Below the pieces are notes generated by a model. It did not search any database. It was not told the origin of the DNA and worked only from the letters and a program-made list of their open reading frames with translations. Shown here one piece after another: positions 17,401 to 27,699 of a stretch of DNA of 64,000 bases. The position numbers and the translations under genes were made by a program. Numbering within the stretch: position 1 is the first letter of the stretch; each line of letters begins with the position of its first letter. The DNA lies in assembly GCF_040686855.1 (NCBI RefSeq), contig NZ_JBFBOG010000003.1:1-64000 (forward strand), written 5' to 3'. Source of the stretch: Leifsonia sp040686855. GTDB taxonomy: Bacteria > Actinomycetota > Actinomycetes > Actinomycetales > Microbacteriaceae.

Positions 17401-17422
17401 CCGCCTCAAGATAGGAATCACA

Positions 17423-19060
17423 ATGGCAGACATCCAGATCAGCCCCGACGAGATCCGCGACGCGCTCAAGGACTTCGTCACCAAGTACGAGCCGGCGGCC
17501 GCTGAGGCGACCGAGGTCGGCCACGTCATCGACGCCTCCGACGGCATCGCGCACGTCGAGGGCCTTCCGAGCGTCATGGCGAACGAGCTCATCCGCTTCG
17601 CGGACGGCACCCTCGGCCTCGCGCAGAACCTCGACGAGAACGAGGTCGGCGTCGTCGTCCTCGGCGAGTTCGACGACATCGTCGAGGGCATGGAGGTGAC
17701 CCGCACCGGCGAGGTCCTGTCCGTTCCCGTCGGCGACGGCTACCTCGGCCGCGTCGTGGACCCGCTGGGCAACCCGATCGACGGCCTCGGCGAGATCGCC
17801 AGCGAGGGCCGCCGCGAGCTCGAGCTCCAGGCCCCCGGCGTCATGCAGCGCAAGTCGGTGCACGAGCCGCTGCAGACCGGCATCAAGGCCATCGACGCCA
17901 TGATCCCCGTCGGCCGCGGTCAGCGCCAGCTCATCATCGGCGACCGCCAGACCGGCAAGACGGCCATCGCCATCGACACGATCATCAACCAGAAGGCCAA
18001 CTGGGAGTCGGGCGACGAGAACAAGCAGGTCCGCTGCATCTACGTCGCGATCGGCCAGAAGGGCTCGACCATCGCCTCGGTGAAGGGCGCGCTCGAGGAC
18101 GCCGGCGCGATGGAGTACACCACCATCGTCGCCGCCCCGGCCTCCGACCCCGCGGGCTTCAAGTACCTCGCGCCCTACACCGGCTCGGCCATCGGCCAGC
18201 ACTGGATGTACGGCGGCAAGCACGTCCTCATCGTCTTCGACGACCTGTCCAAGCAGGCCGAGGCGTACCGCGCCGTGTCGCTCCTTCTCCGCCGTCCGCC
18301 GGGACGCGAGGCCTACCCGGGCGACGTCTTCTACCTGCACTCCCGCCTGCTGGAGCGCTGCGCCAAGCTCTCCGACGAGCTGGGCGCCGGCTCGATGACC
18401 GGTCTGCCGATCATCGAGACCAAGGCGAACGACGTCTCCGCCTACATCCCGACCAACGTGATCTCGATCACCGACGGCCAGATCTTCCTCCAGTCCGACC
18501 TCTTCAACGCCAACCAGCGTCCCGCGGTCGACGTCGGCATCTCGGTCTCGCGCGTCGGCGGCGACGCGCAGGTGAAGTCGATCAAGAAGGTCTCCGGCAC
18601 GCTCAAGCTCGAGCTCGCGCAGTACCGCTCGCTCGAGGCGTTCGCGATGTTCGCGTCCGACCTCGACGCGGCCAGCCGTCGTCAGCTCGCCCGTGGCGCG
18701 CGCCTCACCGAGCTGCTGAAGCAGCCGCAGTACTCGCCGTACCCGGTGGAGGAGCAGGTCGTCTCGATCTGGGCCGGCACCAACGGCAAGCTGGACGAGG
18801 TCGCCGTGGAGGACGTCCTGCGCTTCGAGTCGGAGCTGCTGGACCACCTGCGCCGCAACACCGACATCCTGACGACCCTCCGCGAGACCAACGTCCTCGA
18901 CGACGACACGGTCGCGAAGCTCGACTCCGAGGTGGACGCGTTCAAGCTCGAGTTCCAGACCGGTGAGGGCAAGCCGCTCGCCTCGGTCGGACGCGAGGAG
19001 TTCGAGGCCATCGACGAGGGCGACGTCGACCAGGAGCGCATCGTCAAGGCCAAGCGCTGA
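17423..19060 (+). CDS. atpA: ATP synthase F1 subunit alpha
   Basis: The 545-residue nucleotide-binding, non-catalytic subunit has the P-loop GDRQTGKT (about residues 173-180) and the family signature region PAVDVGISVSRVGG. A TAGGAATCACA sequence precedes ATG 17423. The longer reading frame that starts in atpH is not used. Confidence 0.97.
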   Translation: MADIQISPDEIRDALKDFVTKYEPAAAEATEVGHVIDASDGIAHVEGLPSVMANELIRFADGTLGLAQNLDENEVGVVVLGEFDDIVEGMEVTRTGEVLSVPVGDGYLGRVVDPLGNPIDGLGEIASEGRRELELQAPGVMQRKSVHEPLQTGIKAIDAMIPVGRGQRQLIIGDRQTGKTAIAIDTIINQKANWESGDENKQVRCIYVAIGQKGSTIASVKGALEDAGAMEYTTIVAAPASDPAGFKYLAPYTGSAIGQHWMYGGKHVLIVFDDLSKQAEAYRAVSLLLRRPPGREAYPGDVFYLHSRLLERCAKLSDELGAGSMTGLPIIETKANDVSAYIPTNVISITDGQIFLQSDLFNANQRPAVDVGISVSRVGGDAQVKSIKKVSGTLKLELAQYRSLEAFAMFASDLDAASRRQLARGARLTELLKQPQYSPYPVEEQVVSIWAGTNGKLDEVAVEDVLRFESELLDHLRRNTDILTTLRETNVLDDDTVAKLDSEVDAFKLEFQTGEGKPLASVGREEFEAIDEGDVDQERIVKAKR

Positions 19061-19095
19061 GCGCGGCCTGACGAGACTAGGTATTTAGGAGACAC

Positions 19096-19995
19096 ATGGG
19101 AGCACAGCTTCGGGTCTACCGGCAGAAGATCAGATCTGCCCAGACGACCAAGAAGATCACCCGTGCGATGGAGCTGATCTCCGCCTCCCGCATCCAGAAG
19201 GCTCAGGCCCGGGTGGCCGCCAGCTCGCCGTACGCCCGCGCGATCACGCGCGCGGTGTCGGCGGTGGCGACCTACTCGAACGTCGACCACGTGCTGACCA
19301 CCGAGCCGGAGAAGATCGAGCGCGCCGCGATCGTCATCTTCTCGTCGGACCGCGGCCTCGCCGGCGCGTTCAACTCGAACGTCCTCAAGGAGTCCGAGAA
19401 GCTCGCCGAGCTGCTGCGCAGCCAGGGCAAGGAGGTCGTGTACTTCCTCATCGGCCGCAAGGCGCAGGGCTACTTCAGCTTCCGCCGCCGCGCGTTCGAG
19501 CGGGTCTGGACCGGCAACACGGACGCCCCGGAGTTCGAGCAGGCGAAGGAGGTCGCCGACGCGATCCTCGAGTCGTTCCTGCGCGACGCCTCCGACGGCG
19601 GCGTGGACGAGATCCACATCATCTACAACCGCTTCGTCAGCATGCTGACGCAGGAGCCGCAGGTCGTCCGCCTGCTTCCCCTGGAGGTCGTGGAGGGTGT
19701 CGAGGAGCCCGACCGCACGCAGGTCCTGCCGCTGTACGAGTTCGAGCCCGACGTGGGCACCGTTCTCGACTCGCTGCTGCCCGTCTACATCGAGAGCCGC
19801 ATCTTCAACGCGATGCTGCAGTCGGCCGCCTCCAAGCACGCGGCCACGCAGAAGGCGATGAAGGCCGCGAGCGACAACGCCGACAAGCTCATCACCGACT
19901 ACACGCGTCTCGCGAACAACGCCCGTCAGGCGGAGATCACCCAGCAGATCTCCGAGATCGTCGGCGGCGCGGACGCGCTGAGCTCGGCCAAGTAA
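19096..19995 (+). CDS. atpG: ATP synthase F1 subunit gamma
   Basis: Gamma is the rotor shaft. The 299-residue protein has the conserved N-terminal helix (IRSAQTTKKITRAMELIS) and the C-terminal helix with the family signature (ESRIFNAMLQSAASKHA). A TTAGGAGACAC site precedes the ATG. Confidence 0.96.
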   Translation: MGAQLRVYRQKIRSAQTTKKITRAMELISASRIQKAQARVAASSPYARAITRAVSAVATYSNVDHVLTTEPEKIERAAIVIFSSDRGLAGAFNSNVLKESEKLAELLRSQGKEVVYFLIGRKAQGYFSFRRRAFERVWTGNTDAPEFEQAKEVADAILESFLRDASDGGVDEIHIIYNRFVSMLTQEPQVVRLLPLEVVEGVEEPDRTQVLPLYEFEPDVGTVLDSLLPVYIESRIFNAMLQSAASKHAATQKAMKAASDNADKLITDYTRLANNARQAEITQQISEIVGGADALSSAK

Positions 19996-20020
19996 AACGT
20001 CTACGAGAGAGATAGAAATC

Positions 20021-21481
<1,461 letters not shown>

Positions 21482-21483
21482 TC

Positions 21484-21744
21484 ATGGCTGTCCTCAACGT
21501 GAGCGTCGTCGCCGCCGACCACGAGGTGTGGTCGGGCGAGGCGAGCATGGTCGTCGCGCGGACCGTGGAGGGGCAGATCGGTATCCTGCCCGGCCACGAG
21601 CCGCTGCTGGCCATCCTCGCCGAGGGCGAGGTGCGCGTCACCCTGAACGGCGGAGAGTCGATCGCGGCGAACGCCGACGACGGCTTCCTGTCCGTCGAGA
21701 ACAACACGGTCACGATCGTGGCCCGTCAGGCCGAGCTGGTCTGA
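21484..21744 (+). CDS. atpC: ATP synthase F1 subunit epsilon, short form
   Basis: The 86 residues make up only the N-terminal beta-sandwich (VEGQIGILPGHEPLLA is the family signature). The C-terminal two-helix domain found in the roughly 139-residue E. coli subunit, which inhibits ATP hydrolysis, is absent. The gene is not broken: it ends with a proper stop two bases before the next gene. Short epsilon subunits occur in actinobacteria. Confidence 0.95.
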   Translation: MAVLNVSVVAADHEVWSGEASMVVARTVEGQIGILPGHEPLLAILAEGEVRVTLNGGESIAANADDGFLSVENNTVTIVARQAELV

Positions 21745-21745
21745 C

Positions 21746-22303
21746 ATGGCTGAACCGGGAGCCCCGCTGGAGCGCCAGTTCGGAGACGTCCGCGTCCCGA
21801 TGCTGGTCGCGATGGCGGGGCTTCCTGGTTCCGGCAAGTCCACGATCGCCGAGATCCTGGCCGGCCGCATCGGCGCCACGGTGATCTCGGTGGACCCGAT
21901 CGAGGCGTCGATCCTCCGTGCGGGGATCGACTCCGACCAGCCGACCGGGCTCGCGGCCTACCTCGTCGCCGAGACGATGGCCGAGCAGGTGCTGCTCTCG
22001 GGTCACTCGGTCGTCGTCGACGCCGTCAACGCCGTGGAGCCGGCGCGCCTGCAGTGGCGCGACCTGGCGGAGCGGTGCGACGTGAAGCTCCGGGTCGTCG
22101 AGACGGTGTGCTCCGACCCTGAGCTGCATGAGGATCGGCTGTCCAAGCGCTCGCCCCTCGTCGCGGCCTACGCGGTCGAGCAGAGCACCGAGGAGTACGA
22201 CGAGTGGCGGGGCGCCTGCGGCTCCCTCCCGCGCGTCACCCTCGACACGTCGGCCCCGCTGGGCGAGAACGTCGACGCCGCCCTGGACTTCGTGGCGGGC
22301 TGA
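21746..22303 (+). CDS. P-loop kinase of the AAA_33/zeta-like type
   Basis: The 185-residue protein has a clear Walker A (AGLPGSGKST, about residues 24-33), a VDAVNAVEPARLQW segment like the Walker B region of small-molecule kinases, and a C-terminal charged part. The family phosphorylates varied small substrates, so the substrate is unknown. It starts one base after the atpC stop and is followed without a gap by yaaA, so it is probably co-transcribed with the atp operon. Confidence 0.85.
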   Translation: MAEPGAPLERQFGDVRVPMLVAMAGLPGSGKSTIAEILAGRIGATVISVDPIEASILRAGIDSDQPTGLAAYLVAETMAEQVLLSGHSVVVDAVNAVEPARLQWRDLAERCDVKLRVVETVCSDPELHEDRLSKRSPLVAAYAVEQSTEEYDEWRGACGSLPRVTLDTSAPLGENVDAALDFVAG

Positions 22304-23113
22304 GTGCTCATCTTGCTCCCGCCCTCGGAGACCAAGAGGGACGGGGGAGCGGGGTCGCCGCTCGCCCTCGACCGTCTGCGCTTCCCTGCGCTGCATCCCG
22401 TGCGCCGGGACGTGATGGATGCACTGCTGGAGCTGTCCGCCGACCGCGAGGCGTCGGTGAAGGCGCTCAAACTCGGCCCCAAGCAGGCCGCCGAGGTGGA
22501 GCGGAACCGGTCCGTCCCGACCGCGCCGACCATGCGCGCGCTCGAGCGGTACACCGGCGTGCTCTACGACGCGCTGGATGCGGGGTCGCTGACCGACGCG
22601 CAGTGGCGGACCGCCGCCGAGTCGGTGGCGGTGCAGTCGGCGCTGTTCGGGATCGTCGGGGCTGCAGACCCCATCCCCGCATACCGGCTGTCGTTCGACT
22701 CGCGGCTGTCGACGCAGCGGGCGACGGCTTCGCTCAAGAAGCGCTGGGCGGCCGCGGGTGCCGCCGCGCTCGCCGATCGGGACGACCTCCTGCTCGATCT
22801 CCGGTCGGAGGGGTATGCCGCGCTCGCGCCGCTCCCGGACCGCGACGGCGCTCACTACGTCCGCGTGCTGGCTCGCGGCGACGACGGCCAGGTGCGCGCG
22901 CTGAACCACTTCAACAAGCAGGCCAAGGGGCTGCTGACTCGCGCACTCGTCGAGGCCGGAGCGGACTTCGGGTCCACAGGCGAACTGCTGGAGTGGGCGG
23001 AGGCGGAGGGCTACGAACTGCGCCCGGCAGGGGACGCGAGTCGCGACCTGCTGCTCGTCGTTCCCGAGGTGCGCGGCGTTCCGGGCCGTCTCATGGCGGC
23101 GCTGCGCGCCTGA
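22304..23113 (+). CDS. yaaA: YaaA/DUF328 peroxide stress protein
   Basis: YaaA proteins limit free iron and so lower oxidative DNA damage under peroxide stress. The 269-residue product begins LILLPPSETK, the family's N-terminal signature, and has the conserved FNKQAKGLLTR region. GTG 22304 directly follows the stop of the kinase gene, with which it forms an operon. Confidence 0.9.
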   Translation: MLILLPPSETKRDGGAGSPLALDRLRFPALHPVRRDVMDALLELSADREASVKALKLGPKQAAEVERNRSVPTAPTMRALERYTGVLYDALDAGSLTDAQWRTAAESVAVQSALFGIVGAADPIPAYRLSFDSRLSTQRATASLKKRWAAAGAAALADRDDLLLDLRSEGYAALAPLPDRDGAHYVRVLARGDDGQVRALNHFNKQAKGLLTRALVEAGADFGSTGELLEWAEAEGYELRPAGDASRDLLLVVPEVRGVPGRLMAALRA

Positions 23114-23503
23114 GCGTTCGGAGCGCCGAGAGCTCCCCCGATCCCTGCTGGCCCACTGGCCGCGACGCTTCTGCGATTACTCCGACTCACCGCGAACTCA
23201 CAGTGGTGCAGTGATGAAAAGTGAGATAAGCTCACGACCAAGAGAGAGGATCACTGATCCGAGGCGTAGGCGCGCACGTGTGCAGACCTTACGACCTCAA
23301 CAAGTCGGGCCGATGTGCGGAGGCCGGCGCGTCATCCCCATGCGTCGTTTCCCTGTCGGAGTGTGAGGCACCAAGAATCCGCCTGCGGTCGGGCACGAGC
23401 GGTATCGCCCTCACCAGCGAGAATCCGGCGGTGGAGTCCTCCGCCGTCGGCCCGACTCTCTCGGTTACCCTCCTGCGCTGTGTGGGCGCGCCGTGCGCCC
23501 GCG
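23114..23503. other. 390-bp convergent gap with RNA-like structure
   Basis: There is no convincing gene between yaaA (+) and tag (-). An inverted repeat GTGAG-ATAAG-CTCAC (23221-23235) encloses a TAAGCT that resembles a -10 element. A second palindrome GGATC-ACT-GATCC follows at 23248-23260. GTCGGGC (near 23390) can pair with GCCCGAC (near 23452), enclosing a GGCGG/CCGCC hairpin. A 50-codon Arg-rich reading frame at 23214-23366 lacks a ribosome-binding site. The stretch could be a small RNA gene or a decayed gene; it does not match RNase P RNA, tmRNA or SRP RNA by eye. Confidence 0.4.
23484..23500 (-). terminator. GC-rich hairpin behind tag
   Basis: GGGCGC (23484-23489) pairs with GCGCCC (23495-23500) around a five-base loop, directly beside the tag stop at 23504-23506. 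No T tract follows on the minus strand, so termination is possible but unproven. Confidence 0.4.
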
Positions 23504-24136
23504 CTACGCGCCGGCGCGGAAGCAGCCCTCGAAGTGGTCGTCGACCATCCCGGTGGACTGCATGAGCGCGTACATAGTGGTCGGCCCGACGAAACGGAAG
23601 CCGCGCCGCCGCAGTTCCTTGCTCATCGCCGTCGACTCCGGCGTGACCGCCGGAACCTCGCCCCACGAGGTCGGGCGCCGGCTCTCGCGCGGCTCGGGCG
23701 CGAACCCCCACATCAGCTCCTCGAGCGGCACGTCGAGCGCGAGCACCGCCCGGGCGTTGGCGACGGTCGCCTCGATCTTGCCCCGGTGCCGGATGATCCG
23801 CGCATCCTGCAGCAGCCGCTCCACATCGGACTCCGTCATCGCAGCCACCTTCTCGGGCTTGAAGTGCAGGAAGTCTTCGCGGAAAGCCGGACGACGGCGC
23901 AGGATGGTGATCCACGACAGGCCGGCCTGGAACCCCTCCAGGCACAGCTTCTCGTAGAGCGCCCGCGGATCGTGCTGGGGACGTCCCCACTCCTCGTCGT
24001 GGTACCGCTGGTACTCGGGGTCGCTCGCCGCCCAGGAGCAGCGGGCCAGGCCGTCGGCGCCGACCACGAGGGCGGTGCGCTGCGGCGCCTCGGCGGTGTT
24101 CGCGGGCGAGGCGGCTTCGTCGGTCGATGCGCTCAT
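23504..24136 (-). CDS. tag: DNA-3-methyladenine glycosylase I
   Basis: Tag removes 3-methyladenine from alkylated DNA. The 210-residue protein has the zinc-binding residues expected for the family (Cys33 and His46 near the N-terminus; His201 and Cys205 in DHFEGC) and the conserved segment LEGFQAGLSWITILRRRPAFRE. It overlaps the upstream ogt stop by four bases, so the two alkylation-repair genes form one operon. Confidence 0.95.
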   Translation of the reverse strand: MSASTDEAASPANTAEAPQRTALVVGADGLARCSWAASDPEYQRYHDEEWGRPQHDPRALYEKLCLEGFQAGLSWITILRRRPAFREDFLHFKPEKVAAMTESDVERLLQDARIIRHRGKIEATVANARAVLALDVPLEELMWGFAPEPRESRRPTSWGEVPAVTPESTAMSKELRRRGFRFVGPTTMYALMQSTGMVDDHFEGCFRAGA

Positions 24137-24630
24137 GCGGCCAGCATGATCCCCTCGTGCTCGAGCAGCCAGATCTTCGTCGGGATGCCGTCGCCTCCGC
24201 TGTAGCCGGTCACCCGTCCGCTCGAGGACAGCACACGGTGGCAGCCGACGATGATCGGCACCGGGTTGGCGCCGACCGCGCCGCCGATGGCCCGGCCGTA
24301 CCCGGCGTGGCCGAGCGAGGCGCCCAGCTCGCCGTAGGAGACGAACGTGCCGAACTCGAGGCCGGCCAGCTGCTCCCAGACCGCCTGCCGGAAGGGCGTA
24401 CCCTGCAGGCGCACGGGCACGTCGAACGCGCGGCGCGAACCGTCGAAGTACTCGGCGAGCTGCGCCGCCGCATCGTCGAGCACCGCCGTGCTGCGCTCGG
24501 GGTGCTCCTCGAGCGGCAGCCGCCCGGCGCGTTCGATGGAGAGCGACGTCACGGCCGTGCCGTCGCTGGTGAGTTCGAGCCGTCCGATGGGGCTCGGCGT
24601 GCGGAGGAGATAGGCGAAGGAACTGCTCAT
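24133..24630 (-). CDS. ogt: Methylated-DNA--[protein]-cysteine S-methyltransferase
   Basis: This suicide enzyme moves the methyl group of O6-methylguanine onto its own cysteine. The 165-residue protein has the family C-terminal domain (TPFRQAVWEQLAG, YGELGASLG, ANPVPIIVGCHRVL) with the acceptor Cys130. The residue before the cysteine is Gly rather than the usual Pro (PCHR). The message is probably leaderless: TAGAGT (minus strand, 24637-24642) ends six bases before the ATG. Confidence 0.93.
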   Translation of the reverse strand: MSSSFAYLLRTPSPIGRLELTSDGTAVTSLSIERAGRLPLEEHPERSTAVLDDAAAQLAEYFDGSRRAFDVPVRLQGTPFRQAVWEQLAGLEFGTFVSYGELGASLGHAGYGRAIGGAVGANPVPIIVGCHRVLSSSGRVTGYSGGDGIPTKIWLLEHEGIMLAA

Positions 24631-24750
24631 GGGTCGACTCTAGGGCGCACCGCCGACGTGCACTCGCGAGAATCGGACATGGGGGATAACTCGCGAACAT
24701 CGCTCCCTGTGGACAGGTTCCGCGCGCCGGGCGGGCCCTCGTGGCGTGCC

Positions 24751-24756
24751 TAGACT
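24751..24756 (+). promoter_or_regulatory. -10 element for leaderless transcription of the aldo/keto reductase
   Basis: TAGACT ends six bases before ATG 24763, so transcription would start at or next to the A of the start codon. There is no ribosome-binding site. Confidence 0.55.
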
Positions 24757-24762
24757 CGGAGC

Positions 24763-25731
24763 ATGGCGAACATCGAATACCGCACCCTCGGCCGCTCCGG
24801 ACTCGTCGTCTCGACCGTCGGGCTCGGCTGCAACAACTTCGGCCGCACGGACACCCTGACCGAGACGCAGGAGGGCACGGATGCGGTCATCGGCGCCGCG
24901 ATCGACGCGGGCGTGACGCTGTTCGACACCGCCGACATCTACGGCAAGGAGCGCGGCCTCTCCGAAACGCTGATGGGCAACTCCCTCAAGGGCAAGCGCG
25001 ATCGCATCGTCCTGGCGACCAAGTTCGGGATGGACATGGCCGGCGTCAACGGCCCCGACTGGGACGCCCGCGCGTCACGCCGCTACATCCGACTCGCGGT
25101 CGAGAGCTCGCTCCGCCGCCTGCAGACGGACTGGATCGATCTCTATCAGCTGCACCGGCCGGACGGCATCACGCCGATCGAGGAGACGCTGGCGACGCTG
25201 GACGACCTCATCCGCGAGGGCAAGATCCGGTACATCGGGCACTCGAACCTGGCGGGCTGGGAGATCGCGGAGGCCGAGTTCACCGCCGAGCTGAACCGCC
25301 ACCCGAAGTTCGTCTCGGCCCAGAACGAGTACAGCCTGCTCGCCCGCGACGCCGAGCGGGAGGTGCTGCCCGCGGTGAACCGGTACGGCCTCGGTTTCCT
25401 GCCGTACTTCCCGCTCTACAACGGGCTCTTCACCGGCAAGTTCACGCGCGAGGGCGGCCCGGCCGACAGCCGCATCATGAACCTGCGCAAGCACCTGCTC
25501 GACAACGCGCCCTGGGACCGCATGGATCGTTTCCAGGTGTTCTGCGACGAGCGCGGCGTGACGATGCTCGAGGCGACCTTCGCCTGGCTGCTGGCGCAGC
25601 CGGGACTCACCAGCGTGATCGCCGGGGCGACCAAGCCGGAGCAGATCGTGGCGAACGCCGAAGCGGCGACCGCCTGGACCCCGACCGAGGAGGACGTCGC
25701 CGCGATCTCGGAGATCTTCGCCCCCGCCTGA
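24763..25731 (+). CDS. Aldo/keto reductase
   Basis: The 322-residue TIM-barrel NADPH oxidoreductase has the family pattern: GRSGLVVSTVGLGCNNFG at the N-terminus, catalytic Asp and Tyr in DTADIYGKERGLSE, Lys in LATKFGM and His in LYQLHRPD, and the cofactor segment SVIAGATKPEQI near the C-terminus. The physiological substrate is unknown. It stands alone and converges on the DUF1206 gene, with TGAGCG/CGCTCA covering the two stop codons. Confidence 0.92.
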   Translation: MANIEYRTLGRSGLVVSTVGLGCNNFGRTDTLTETQEGTDAVIGAAIDAGVTLFDTADIYGKERGLSETLMGNSLKGKRDRIVLATKFGMDMAGVNGPDWDARASRRYIRLAVESSLRRLQTDWIDLYQLHRPDGITPIEETLATLDDLIREGKIRYIGHSNLAGWEIAEAEFTAELNRHPKFVSAQNEYSLLARDAEREVLPAVNRYGLGFLPYFPLYNGLFTGKFTREGGPADSRIMNLRKHLLDNAPWDRMDRFQVFCDERGVTMLEATFAWLLAQPGLTSVIAGATKPEQIVANAEAATAWTPTEEDVAAISEIFAPA

Positions 25732-25752
25732 GCGTCGACGAGAACGCGCCGC

Positions 25753-26544
25753 TCACGGCTCCTTCAGCCGCGACGCGAACGCGCGGACGCACCAGAACAG
25801 CCCGTAGGCGATCAGCCCGAGGGCGATGAGGATCAGCAGGAAGACCCCGAACGGCACCGTGGTCAGCGCCTTGAGGCTGCCGTCGAGGCCGCCGGCCTTG
25901 CTCGGGTCCGAGGTGATCGCACCGAACACGACGAGGCCGCCGACGATGATGAGCGCGACGCCCTTCGCCACGTAGCCGACCCGGCCGAGCGTCGTGGTGA
26001 TGTACGCCCACCGGTTCGGAGGGAGGCGCAGGTCGCGCTCGAAGCGGTGGGTCACGCCGTTGAAGATGAACACCGCGCCGACGATGGCGATGGTGACGCC
26101 GATGGCCGCGAGGAGGAAGACGCCGCCCGGCATGCCCAGGAGTTTGGCGGAGCTCGACTTCTCGGAGGAGGACGAGTTGCTGCGGCCGCCGAGCGCGATC
26201 GAGATCGCGATCACCGCGAGGGCGGCGTAGACGACGCACTTCAGCACCTCCGTGACCTTCTCGCCCGCTCCGTGCGCCGTGACCGCCTGGAGGATCTGCC
26301 ACAGCGACAGGAAGATCAGGCCGACGATCACCACCCAGAGGACGAACAGGCCGCCGGGCACGGCCACGACCGCCTGGAGCGCACCCGACTGGTCGGCGTT
26401 GCCGCCTGCGCCGGCGGCGACCGCCAGCGCGATGATCCCGATCAGAATGTGGAGGAGGCCGATGGAGAACAGCCCCACGCGGGCCAGCACGCGCACGGCG
26501 GGCTGACGCTCGACTCGGGCGGCCGCTCGGGTAGGGGACGTCAT
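25753..26544 (-). CDS. DUF1206 membrane protein
   Basis: The 263-residue protein has six membrane segments in three similar two-helix units, each beginning with a GxxxxG-type start such as LARVGLFSIGLLHILIGIIAL and GRVGYVAKGVALIIVGGLVVF, the pattern of DUF1206. Function is unknown. ATG 26542-26544 is chosen because the longer frame runs far into nusA on the other strand. It is divergent from nusA. Confidence 0.85.
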   Translation of the reverse strand: MTSPTRAAARVERQPAVRVLARVGLFSIGLLHILIGIIALAVAAGAGGNADQSGALQAVVAVPGGLFVLWVVIVGLIFLSLWQILQAVTAHGAGEKVTEVLKCVVYAALAVIAISIALGGRSNSSSSEKSSSAKLLGMPGGVFLLAAIGVTIAIVGAVFIFNGVTHRFERDLRLPPNRWAYITTTLGRVGYVAKGVALIIVGGLVVFGAITSDPSKAGGLDGSLKALTTVPFGVFLLILIALGLIAYGLFWCVRAFASRLKEP

Positions 26545-26605
26545 GCCGTGCACGGTACCCGGCTCACACGGCTTCCGGAATCTCGGGTACCCTGGAGGAC
26601 TGAGT

Positions 26606-26627
26606 CCGCCGCGCCATCGCGCGGCGG
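26606..26627 (+). promoter_or_regulatory. GC hairpin in the nusA leader
   Basis: CCGCCGCG (26606-26613) pairs with CGCGGCGG (26620-26627) around a six-base loop. It lies between a TACCCT element (26588-26593) that could be the nusA -10 and the GAGGAGG ribosome-binding site. It may mark autoregulation by NusA or simply be a leader structure. Confidence 0.4.
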
Positions 26628-26652
26628 CGAGATCTGAATAGAGGAGGCCGGC

Positions 26653-27660
26653 ATGGACATCGACCTCAGCGTCTTGCGTCTCATGGAGCGCGAGAAGGAG
26701 ATCCCGTTCGACGAGCTGGTGCAGATCATCGAACAGGCCATCCTTACCGCATATCTGAAGCACACCAACCAGGCCGACCACCGGCACGGTCACAGCGACC
26801 AGCCGCCGGCTGCGCGCGTGCACCTCGACCGCAAGACCGGGCATGTCACCGTCTACGTGCCAGAGCGCGACGAGGAGGGCAACGTCATCGGCGAGGCCGA
26901 GGACAGCCCGAGCGACTTCGGCCGCATCGCCGCCTTCGCGGCCAAGCAGGTCATCAACCAGCGCCTGCGCGACATCGCGGACGACGCGGTGCTCGGCGAG
27001 TTCCGGGGCCGTGAGGGCGACATCGTCGCCGGTGTCATCCAGCAGGGCCCGAACCCGCGGATGATCCACATCGACCTCGGAACGGTGGAGGCCATCCTGC
27101 CGCCCGAGGAGCAGGTGCCCGGTGAGGAGTACACGCACGGTTCGCGCATCCGCGTCTACGTCACGAGCGTGACGAAGGGCCCGAAGGGTCCGTCGATCAC
27201 TGTGTCGCGCACGCACCCGGCGCTCGTCCGCAAGCTGTTCGCGCTCGAGGTCCCGGAGATCGCGAGCGGCGTGGTCGAGATCGTCTCGCTCGCCCGCGAG
27301 GCCGGGCACCGCACGAAGATCGCGGTGCGCGCGACCGAGCCGGGTGTGAACGCCAAGGGCGCCTGCATCGGCGAGCTCGGGCAGCGCGTCCGCGCGGTCA
27401 CCGCGGAGCTGAACAACGAGAAGATCGACATCGTCGACTACTCGCCCGACCTCGCGACCTTCGTGTCGAGCGCGCTGAGCCCCGCGAAGGTCACCAGCGC
27501 CTTCGTCATCGACGAGTCGCTGAAGGCCGTGCGGGCGCTCGTCCCCGACTACCAGCTCTCCCTCGCGATCGGCAAGGAGGGCCAGAACGCCCGCCTCGCC
27601 GCGAAGCTGACGGGCGCGAAGATCGACATCCAGCCCGATTCCATTCTCGATCGGGACTGA
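26653..27660 (+). CDS. nusA: Transcription termination/antitermination protein NusA
   Basis: NusA binds RNA polymerase and affects pausing, termination and antitermination. The 335-residue protein has the N-terminal polymerase-binding domain (MDIDLSVLRLMEREKEI), an S1 domain (REGDIVAGVIQQ), and two KH domains (GACIGELGQRVRAV and LAIGKEGQNARLAAKL). It lacks the acidic C-terminal repeats of the E. coli protein, as is usual in actinobacteria. The gene usually sits between rimP and ylxR. Here rimP is absent and ylxR is 2.6 kb away behind an opposite-strand gene. Confidence 0.96.
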   Translation: MDIDLSVLRLMEREKEIPFDELVQIIEQAILTAYLKHTNQADHRHGHSDQPPAARVHLDRKTGHVTVYVPERDEEGNVIGEAEDSPSDFGRIAAFAAKQVINQRLRDIADDAVLGEFRGREGDIVAGVIQQGPNPRMIHIDLGTVEAILPPEEQVPGEEYTHGSRIRVYVTSVTKGPKGPSITVSRTHPALVRKLFALEVPEIASGVVEIVSLAREAGHRTKIAVRATEPGVNAKGACIGELGQRVRAVTAELNNEKIDIVDYSPDLATFVSSALSPAKVTSAFVIDESLKAVRALVPDYQLSLAIGKEGQNARLAAKLTGAKIDIQPDSILDRD

Positions 27661-27664
27661 TTCC

Positions 27665-27699
27665 GCGCTGGCGGCCTACTTCACGTAGGCCGCCAGCGC
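27665..27699. terminator. Bidirectional hairpin between nusA and the secreted protein gene
   Basis: GCGCTGGCGGCCTAC (27665-27679) pairs perfectly with GTAGGCCGCCAGCGC (27685-27699) around a five-base loop. Its right arm is the last coding codons of the minus-strand gene and the left arm lies between the two stop codons. It is a 15-bp GC-rich stem without T tract and is unrelated to the palindrome families A-C. Confidence 0.65.

Noticed and set aside
23214..23366. 50-codon Arg-rich open frame in the yaaA-tag gap
   Set aside because: No ribosome-binding site and no recognisable similarity; Arg-rich composition is expected by chance in this GC content.
23114..23503. RNase P RNA, tmRNA or SRP RNA
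   Set aside because: None of the conserved cores of these RNAs could be found by eye on either strand.
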